From NCBI RefSeq assembly GCF_003815715.1, contig NZ_CP033922.1, forward strand, positions 558,001 to 622,000: 64,000 bases of DNA, written 5' to 3'. Positions 58,531 to 64,000 of this stretch are shown here, in pieces. The position numbers and the translations under genes were made by a program. The number at the start of each line of letters is the position of its first letter. Within the stretch, counting starts at the first letter, position 1. The notes below the pieces were generated by a model. It had not been told where the DNA came from. It made no database searches and saw nothing but the letters and a program-made list of their open reading frames with translations. Source of the DNA: Chryseobacterium sp. G0162. Its GTDB lineage: Bacteria; Bacteroidota; Bacteroidia; Flavobacteriales; Weeksellaceae.

Positions 58531-61065
58531 TTAAGCTGAGTTCCTGCTTGCATTAATGTTTCCGAATAAGGATCTTGTCACTAATTTTTCATAAGCTTCT
58601 TTATTTCCCTCTCCTTTTTGAATTTTAATCAGGGCATATTGCTGAATGCTTAGCAATGGTAGAACAATCTTCTCACGGATCTTCACAGATTTTCTGGATA
58701 ACGGGTCCTCTTCCTGTAGCATTTTGAAACCTGTCAGTTCCAACATGATTTCTTTTGAAAGCTCATATTCACTGAAAAGGATGTTCCAGAAAGCTCCAAA
58801 TTTAGGATTGTTTTTGATGTAGTAAGTTAACGGGAAGTAAGACTTATTCATACTCATCATTGAGTTCAACACTAAGGTCTTAAAGAAGTCTGAACCTCTA
58901 TACAATTCTCTTACTTCTTCAAACCTTCCTTGCTCCTTCATCTTCTGCATGGCATAGCCAAAACCAAAAAATCCGGGAACATTCTGCTTCAATTGTGACC
59001 ATGAACCCACAAATGGGATAGCTCTTAAGTCTTCAAACTTCAGTTCACTTCCGTTTCCTCTCTTCGATGGACGGCTTCCGATATTGGTTTTCCCATAATA
59101 CTCCAAGGTACTCATCTCCTGAAGATAAGGAACAAACATTGGATGAGCCTTCAGGTCTGAGTATTTCTGATAACTGATATTAGCCAGCTCAATAATCAAT
59201 GCTCTTTCTTTTTCTGTCAGGTCTTTTTTAGCATTCTTGAATACATCATTTTCAACTCCTGCTGTCAATAACTGTTCAAAATTGTATTGTGCCTGCTCTT
59301 TATTTCCAAAAATACTCGTAATGGTCTGTCCTTGAATCGTAAGTTCAATTTTATTGTTAGCAATTGTTTTTCCCTGAGAAGCGTAGAAATCGTGAGTTTT
59401 TCCTCCACCTCTTGCCGGAGGCCCGCCTCTACCGTCAAAAAATACTACTTTGATATTATTCTGCTCTGAAAGTTTTGTCAGAACTTCTTTAGCTTTATAA
59501 ATTTCCCAGTTAGCTTTTAAATATCCACCGTCTTTAGTTCCATCAGAGAAGCCCAACATAATTGTCTGTTGATTTCCTCTTCTTTCAAGATGTCTTTTAT
59601 ATACAGGATTCTGATACAGTTCATTCATCACATATTCTGCATTATCAAGCCCTTCCATAGTTTCAAAAAGCGGTACAATATCCATATTGATATCTTCATC
59701 CTTATATCTGCAGATCTTAAAGAAGGCATAAACATTCATTACATCTTTCACTGCATCAGAATTAGAAATAATATAACGGTTCATTCCTCTTAATCCGTTG
59801 AGATTCTGAATTTCAGAAACCTGAGATACAGTTAATAAGGTGTCTTTTACAATGTCTTCAAAATCATCTGCATTTACAAAATCTGAAGTCTGAATCAATC
59901 TGTTGAATTTTTGTTCGTAATCCGCTTCTTCATTTCCATATAATTTTGCAAAAACCTCATCAATAACTTTCTGATGAATTCTACTATCCTGACGGATATC
60001 CAACGTCGCGAAATGAGTTCCGAAAATCTTCACACGATCTCTAAAATTTACTAAAAGATCCAAAAACAGAGCATTGTGCTCATTAATTAATATCTTTTCA
60101 GTCTCATCGGCTTTCTTTAAAATTGCTTCTGCGGTAATGGCCTTTCCGTTGAAAATGGCCGCATACAACTCCTCACTCAACGCTGTCAAGACTTCAGAAA
60201 CCCCTCTAAAGCTTAATCTTCTTCTGATAAATTTTAAATGACTGTAATAAGATTTCAGAATTGCTGAGCGAAGTTCTTCTGCTACTCTTTTGGTAACATC
60301 TGCTGTCACAAAAGGATTTCCGTCACGATCTCCTCCCGGCCAGAATCCAAGCTGAATAATATCTTCATGCAGATGGAAATGTTCATTTCCAAAAGTCTTT
60401 TTAATTTTGGTAAATAGCTCCCCAATGGTATCGTAATATACATATCTCAAATAGGAAATAATACTCAAAGCCTCGTCAATAGGTGTTGGCTTTTCTTTAT
60501 TCACAAAAGGAGTTTTTCCTAATTGCTGCAAAAGCGTATCAATCTGTGTAACAGAATCACTGGTAATGGCTCCTCTCAAATCCTGAATGATTCTCTGCAC
60601 TGAACTTGGATAAAACTGAGTTGGATGCGCTGTAAACACCACTTTCACACTGAAATCTTTTAGTTTTTCACGTACTTTTTCAATTTTATGATCCTGAAAA
60701 GAACGTTCAAAAAGATTGGTAACGGTTCCACTATCACTTTCTGAGTGCAGGTTTGGAAATGCAGCATCTTCGATACTATCAAATAAAACTACTTGTCTTT
60801 CTATATATTGGATAATCTTAAAAAGCAGTTCAAGTTTCTGCTCTTCGTTCTGTAGATCCGTATGGTTTTTAAAAAATTCTTCAACAATTTCTTCGGGGGT
60901 CTTCCCTGCATCATAGCCGGTTTTGCTTTCCTCATAAAGAAAAGGAAGCAACATCCCGATATTCGTCATTTTATCATAGGGCAGGCTCATAAATAATGAA
61001 TTGTAGATCTGGAATTTGTTCTCCACGATCTGCCTGAATTTTTCTGCGCGTTGGTCGTGTCTCAT
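58531..61065 (-). CDS. ppc: Phosphoenolpyruvate carboxylase
   Basis: 844 residues from ATG 61065 (MRHDQRAEKF). A longer reading from 61107 would use a TTG start and is rejected. It carboxylates PEP to oxaloacetate to refill the citrate cycle. The catalytic His147 is in FTAHPTQ, GGDRDGNP is at 244-251, and FDGRGGPPARGGG is the PEP-binding loop. A MLGFSDGTKDGGY segment is also conserved. The C-terminal end differs from E. coli PEPC, ending NASRNSA. A TACATTTG box (61078-61071) lies only 5 nt before the start codon. Confidence 0.93.
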   Translation of the reverse strand: MRHDQRAEKFRQIVENKFQIYNSLFMSLPYDKMTNIGMLLPFLYEESKTGYDAGKTPEEIVEEFFKNHTDLQNEEQKLELLFKIIQYIERQVVLFDSIEDAAFPNLHSESDSGTVTNLFERSFQDHKIEKVREKLKDFSVKVVFTAHPTQFYPSSVQRIIQDLRGAITSDSVTQIDTLLQQLGKTPFVNKEKPTPIDEALSIISYLRYVYYDTIGELFTKIKKTFGNEHFHLHEDIIQLGFWPGGDRDGNPFVTADVTKRVAEELRSAILKSYYSHLKFIRRRLSFRGVSEVLTALSEELYAAIFNGKAITAEAILKKADETEKILINEHNALFLDLLVNFRDRVKIFGTHFATLDIRQDSRIHQKVIDEVFAKLYGNEEADYEQKFNRLIQTSDFVNADDFEDIVKDTLLTVSQVSEIQNLNGLRGMNRYIISNSDAVKDVMNVYAFFKICRYKDEDINMDIVPLFETMEGLDNAEYVMNELYQNPVYKRHLERRGNQQTIMLGFSDGTKDGGYLKANWEIYKAKEVLTKLSEQNNIKVVFFDGRGGPPARGGGKTHDFYASQGKTIANNKIELTIQGQTITSIFGNKEQAQYNFEQLLTAGVENDVFKNAKKDLTEKERALIIELANISYQKYSDLKAHPMFVPYLQEMSTLEYYGKTNIGSRPSKRGNGSELKFEDLRAIPFVGSWSQLKQNVPGFFGFGYAMQKMKEQGRFEEVRELYRGSDFFKTLVLNSMMSMNKSYFPLTYYIKNNPKFGAFWNILFSEYELSKEIMLELTGFKMLQEEDPLSRKSVKIREKIVLPLLSIQQYALIKIQKGEGNKEAYEKLVTRSLFGNINASRNSA

Positions 61066-61070
61066 AATAA

Positions 61071-61078
61071 CAAATGTA
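61071..61078 (-). promoter_or_regulatory. Candidate -7 box of ppc, five nucleotides before the ATG
   Basis: TACATTTG, an exact TAnnTTTG match on the minus strand. If used, the transcript would start at or near the start codon, giving a leaderless message. The nearest upstream TTTG is 26 nt away, longer than usual, so support is weak. Confidence 0.35.
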
Positions 61079-61300
61079 AGCGATTTTGGAATTAGTTGAG
61101 TTGACAAATGACAAAAAATAAAAACTTTATTATAAGCTTAAAATTAAAAAATAGTGATGGTAATTACGGTTTATTTAAAACATAGAAAGTAAGTTATTTA
61201 TAAATCATTCTATCTATATCTTCAATTAAACATTTCGTAACTTTGAATTTTAATTAAGACTTGAATATAACATTATCAGTTGTATTAAAATTTTTCGAAA

Positions 61301-61867
61301 ATGGGTTACATCAGAGAATATTACGAACAAATCGTCAAACTACAGGAATCTGAATGGGAATTCATCGCAGGGTATTTCCGTAGAAAAGTGTATGCTAAAA
61401 ACGAGATCATTACCCAACAAGGTGATACGGAAAACTTTCTGTCTTTTATTGAATCCGGATTGGTAAGATTTTATATTCCTGATGATGAATATGGCTATAC
61501 TTTCAGCTTCAGTTTTGAAAAGGAGTTTACTTGTGCGTATGATTCTTTCCTTACCCAAACTCCTTCTGAATACGAGATGCAGGCACTTACCGAAACAGTG
61601 GTATGGCAAATTTCTTTTGATGATTTACAGAAAATCTACAGTCAAACCAATGTGGGCAATCATTTAGGGCGTTTTGCTTCCGAGAAACTTTTCCTGGCTA
61701 AAAGCAAAAGAGAGCTTTCTTTATTGAAACTTACCGCGAAGGAACGCTATTTAAAGCTATTTACCGAACAGCCTGAACTGCTACAGCGTGTCCCTCTGAA
61801 ATATATTGCTTCTTACATCGGAATTACTCCGCAGGCTTTAAGCAGAATCCGCAAAAACATTAATTAA
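61301..61867 (+). CDS. Crp/Fnr-family transcriptional regulator
   Basis: 188 residues. N-terminal cyclic-nucleotide-binding-type jelly roll (about 15-115, with KNEIITQQGDTENFLSFIES). The C-terminal HTH (about 145-186) has the recognition helix around the ASYIGITPQALSRIRK segment. Bacteroidota versions of this family are short, like this one. The effector is unknown: it lacks the Fnr cysteine cluster, so an oxygen-sensing cluster is not expected. The next gene is peptide deformylase after 56 nt. Confidence 0.88.
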   Translation: MGYIREYYEQIVKLQESEWEFIAGYFRRKVYAKNEIITQQGDTENFLSFIESGLVRFYIPDDEYGYTFSFSFEKEFTCAYDSFLTQTPSEYEMQALTETVVWQISFDDLQKIYSQTNVGNHLGRFASEKLFLAKSKRELSLLKLTAKERYLKLFTEQPELLQRVPLKYIASYIGITPQALSRIRKNIN

Positions 61868-61923
61868 CATAGGTTCATTGTATATCTTTCGTCTTCTGCT
61901 GAACTTTGCAGAAAAGTATTTCA

Positions 61924-62505
61924 ATGAATTTACCTATTATTGCCTATGGAAATCGCATTTTAAAGCAAAAATGTATACAGATTAACAAAAACAGCCCGGA
62001 AATCCAGGACCTGATTACCAACATGTGGGAAACCATGGAAAACTCCAACGGGTGCGGCCTCTCCTCTTCTCAGATCAATAAACCTTTACAGCTTTTTATC
62101 GTTGACAGCCAGATTACTTTTGAAAACCTCGACACTGAGAGTCAACTTGTTTATTTCGAAAAGAATGACAAAGGAATTAAAGAAACTTTTATCAATGCCA
62201 GGATTATTGATACCTCTGAAGAAACCTGGGAAGATTATGAAGGATGCCTAAGTATTCCCGGTTTGTCTCAAAAGGTAGAAAGACCCTGGAAAATCACTGT
62301 CGAATATTTTAATCAGGATTTTATCAAACAAACCAAAACCTTCACTGGATTAACGGCTAGAATTATTCAGCATGAGTACGATCATACACAGGGTGTTTTA
62401 TATATTGATCGCCTAAAATCACTGACAAGAAAAATGATAGAGTCGAAACTCAAAAAGATTGTCAATGGAAATATTAAAACAGGGTATCCAATGAAATTTT
62501 TATAA
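61924..62505 (+). CDS. def: Peptide deformylase
   Basis: 193 residues from ATG 61924 (MNLPIIAYGN), where an in-frame non-ATG start at 61906 would add six residues. It removes the formyl group from new proteins. Motif 1 is GCGLSSSQ (43-50; the usual form is GxGLAAxQ), motif 2 EGCLS (106-110) and motif 3 HEYDH (150-154), which binds the metal with its two His and supplies the catalytic Glu151. The Ser-Ser in motif 1 is a departure from the common Ala-Ala. Confidence 0.93.
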   Translation: MNLPIIAYGNRILKQKCIQINKNSPEIQDLITNMWETMENSNGCGLSSSQINKPLQLFIVDSQITFENLDTESQLVYFEKNDKGIKETFINARIIDTSEETWEDYEGCLSIPGLSQKVERPWKITVEYFNQDFIKQTKTFTGLTARIIQHEYDHTQGVLYIDRLKSLTRKMIESKLKKIVNGNIKTGYPMKFL

Positions 62506-62569
62506 TCTTTCTGAGGCATTAAGAAGCATCAGTAATTTTCGTAAATTTGTCCTGAAAACACCTTTCTTT

Positions 62570-63175
62570 ATGAAAATTATCATCACACTTTCCCTGATCC
62601 TTACCAATCTGCTTTCTGCACAGATCACGGTTCCTGATGATTATAAAAAGATCCCGAATATTCTGGATACCACAGAATACCTTTACCCTTTTGTCATTCC
62701 CAATAAAGATTACGAATATTGGAGAGTACTTACCAATGATGATGATCCGGACAAAGCTATTATCTATGAAAGCCAGGCTCCTCTTTTTATGACGATTAAT
62801 GATCCGGCTCCTGAAAAAGGATTCTTTCAGAAATGTATTGGCAATCATTGCTTTTCCTATATTCTTGCCTGCAAAAAAGACAGAACCGTTTATTTTTCCA
62901 ATGAACAGCAATTAAGGGATTTCATCGGAACAGTTGACAACCTTCCCGAAGCCATTTTAATGGCTAAGACGTATGGTTACTCTATTGATACGCAAAACCG
63001 TTTTACAGGGTCTTATAAAATTGAAGACCAATTTATTTCACTGTACGCTTTACAGGCTAAAGGCTGTCCTGTGACGAAGGAATCATTTTTAATTAAGATC
63101 AATAGAAAGACAGGAAAACTGGAAGCCAAAAGCAAGGGTATTTATTCAAAAAGTGAAGATTGTACCACTTTATAA
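62570..63175 (+). CDS. Exported protein of unknown function
   Basis: 201 residues with a signal peptide (MKIIITLSLILTNLLSAQ). The mature part has Asp-rich segments (about 50-60, TNDDDPDK) and three Cys residues near the middle. No domain is recognised. It is probably periplasmic or secreted. It lies 64 nt after def on the same strand. A 15-bp inverted repeat lies downstream, between it and the convergent lpdA. Confidence 0.75.
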   Translation: MKIIITLSLILTNLLSAQITVPDDYKKIPNILDTTEYLYPFVIPNKDYEYWRVLTNDDDPDKAIIYESQAPLFMTINDPAPEKGFFQKCIGNHCFSYILACKKDRTVYFSNEQQLRDFIGTVDNLPEAILMAKTYGYSIDTQNRFTGSYKIEDQFISLYALQAKGCPVTKESFLIKINRKTGKLEAKSKGIYSKSEDCTTL

Positions 63176-63223
63176 CTTTCATAATATACCCCCATTTTTT
63201 TCACAAAAAATATATGTTATTTT

Positions 63224-63267
63224 TTGCCACGAATGCACCAACGATTTTATTCGTGCATTCGTGGCAA
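63224..63267. repeat. REP-like inverted repeat
   Basis: TTGCCACGAATGCAC (63224-63238) and GTGCATTCGTGGCAA (63253-63267) form a perfect 15-bp stem with a 14-nt loop. No T-run follows on either strand, so it is not a standard terminator. The GCCACGAAT..ATTCGTGGC layout is, as remembered, common between genes in Flavobacteriia genomes. It lies between two converging genes. Confidence 0.75.
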
Positions 63268-63283
63268 TTTAAAGCATTTAGCA

Positions 63284-64000
63284 TTAGATATTAATCGCTC
63301 CTTGTCCTGATGCCATCAGATACGCTTCTTTCAATGTTTCTGAATACGTTGGATGCGCATAAGAAATACGGAACATATCTTCTGCTGTCACCTCATATTC
63401 CTGCGCAATTACCCCCTGAGCAACCAGATCTGCTGCTCGTGCTCCGATGATATGTACCCCAAGTACCTCTCCATATTTTGGATCCACTAATACTTTTGCA
63501 AACCCATCCGTATCCATGGAAGCTCTTGCTCTTGCACTCGCTGAAAACGGGAATTTACCAACATGATAAGCTATATTATTCTTTTTTAGATATTCTTCAG
63601 TGTATCCAACGGATGCTACTTCCGGCCAGGTATATACCACAGATGGAATTCTGTCATAATGGATATGATGTTTTTGTCCGTTAATTGTTTCTGCTACCAA
63701 AACACCTTCTTCTTCCGCTTTATGGGCAAGCATTGCTCCGCCTATTACATCCCCTATCGCATAGATATTTGAAACGGAAGTACGATTGCTTTCATCCACT
63801 TTAATGAATCCACGATCATCCAGCTGTACATCTGTATTTTCTAATCCCAATCCTTTTACGTAGGGACTTCTTCCAACTGCTACCAGAATATAATCAGCCT
63901 CTAATTTATTTTCTGTCCCATTTTTATCTTTAAAGAATACTTTAACTTCCGCATCTGAACTTTCAGTTTTATAAACAGCCTGTCCTAAGCGGATATCAAC
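63284..64000 (-). CDS. lpdA: Dihydrolipoyl dehydrogenase, C-terminal part (cut by window edge)
   Basis: 238 codons that run in frame past the right edge. It begins (C-terminal half seen) with VDIRLGQAVYK, then the FAD-binding AVGRSPY and a YAIGDVIGGAMLAHKAEEEG segment of the cofactor domain. The dimerisation domain has VYTWPEVASVGYTEE. The active-site base HPTYSETLKEA is near the end. E3 subunit of pyruvate and oxoglutarate dehydrogenases and the glycine cleavage system. The N-terminal FAD domain and redox-active disulfide lie outside the window. Confidence 0.92.
   Translation of the reverse strand, partial: VDIRLGQAVYKTESSDAEVKVFFKDKNGTENKLEADYILVAVGRSPYVKGLGLENTDVQLDDRGFIKVDESNRTSVSNIYAIGDVIGGAMLAHKAEEEGVLVAETINGQKHHIHYDRIPSVVYTWPEVASVGYTEEYLKKNNIAYHVGKFPFSASARARASMDTDGFAKVLVDPKYGEVLGVHIIGARAADLVAQGVIAQEYEVTAEDMFRISYAHPTYSETLKEAYLMASGQGAINI

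Noticed and set aside
61066..61107. Longer start for PEP carboxylase at 61107
   Set aside because: The codon at 61107 is TTG, and the ATG at 61065 begins MRHDQRAEKF and gives the usual length. The extra 14 residues are not family-like.
63224..63267. Standard intrinsic terminator at the lpdA 3' end
   Set aside because: The stem is strong but no T-run follows on either strand.

Overview
The window reads as a chromosomal segment of a Flavobacteriia member (Bacteroidota), most likely Chryseobacterium or a close relative. The base composition is AT-rich. Promoters fit the Bacteroidota pattern of a TTTG-like -33 box and a TAnnTTTG -7 box. Two secreted proteins carry type IX secretion (T9SS) C-terminal domains, and the arginine pathway is the N-acyl-citrulline type. 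No rRNA, tRNA, CRISPR array, prophage or intact insertion sequence was seen. This is ordinary chromosome with dense housekeeping genes and a few accessory patches.

Layout. 1-860: 3' part of pyrB (minus strand) behind a leader that encodes a 23-codon peptide, a pause-type hairpin, a U-rich stretch and an intrinsic terminator. This is the layout of the enterobacterial pyrBI (pyrL) attenuator and is the most striking signal here. 942-1403: Lrp/AsnC regulator. 1610-10200 (minus): a complete arginine cluster, read as GNAT acyltransferase, argG, argC, argD, argF', argB, argE, argH. Val90 in the transcarbamylase points to succinylated intermediates. Two copies of a double-hairpin element with compensatory base changes lie at two gene junctions. 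10361-10777: a divergent zinc-ribbon/HTH protein resembling IS1 InsA.

11005-21732 (plus): a carboxylate-uptake and activation block. It holds an outer-membrane barrel, an MHS-type MFS carrier with an unusual 85-residue insert, two small membrane proteins, an SLC5-transporter/histidine kinase fusion (CrbS-like), a receiver-only response regulator, and two AMP-forming acyl-CoA ligases (PrpE-like and Acs). 22136-29886: a small unknown protein, RelA/SpoT, NhaA, YihY, a DinB-like protein, a GlxA-type AraC regulator, RlmH and TrmL. 29982-31699: TPR protein, PAP2 phosphatase and TatA. 32048-35136: an unknown lipoprotein, an arylamine N-acetyltransferase and a Tet-type MFS pump.

35320-37880: accessory patch with an Ig-like secreted protein, a frameshifted GIGT-type secreted protein and a decayed transposase relic. 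37880-50097: SecDF, a T9SS-exported sugar dehydrogenase, HemN, a BNR-repeat protein, an amino-acid permease, PnuC, a low-complexity lipoprotein, DapF and MltG. 50231-56742: a TonB-dependent-receptor-type barrel, then a minus-strand surface-sugar operon (DegT aminotransferase, membrane protein, GalE, methyltransferase, nucleotidyltransferase). 56830-64000: subtilisin-like T9SS protease, PEP carboxylase, Crp/Fnr regulator, peptide deformylase, an exported unknown, and the 3' part of lpdA.

All family calls come from reading motifs in the translated sequence. No database search was possible.
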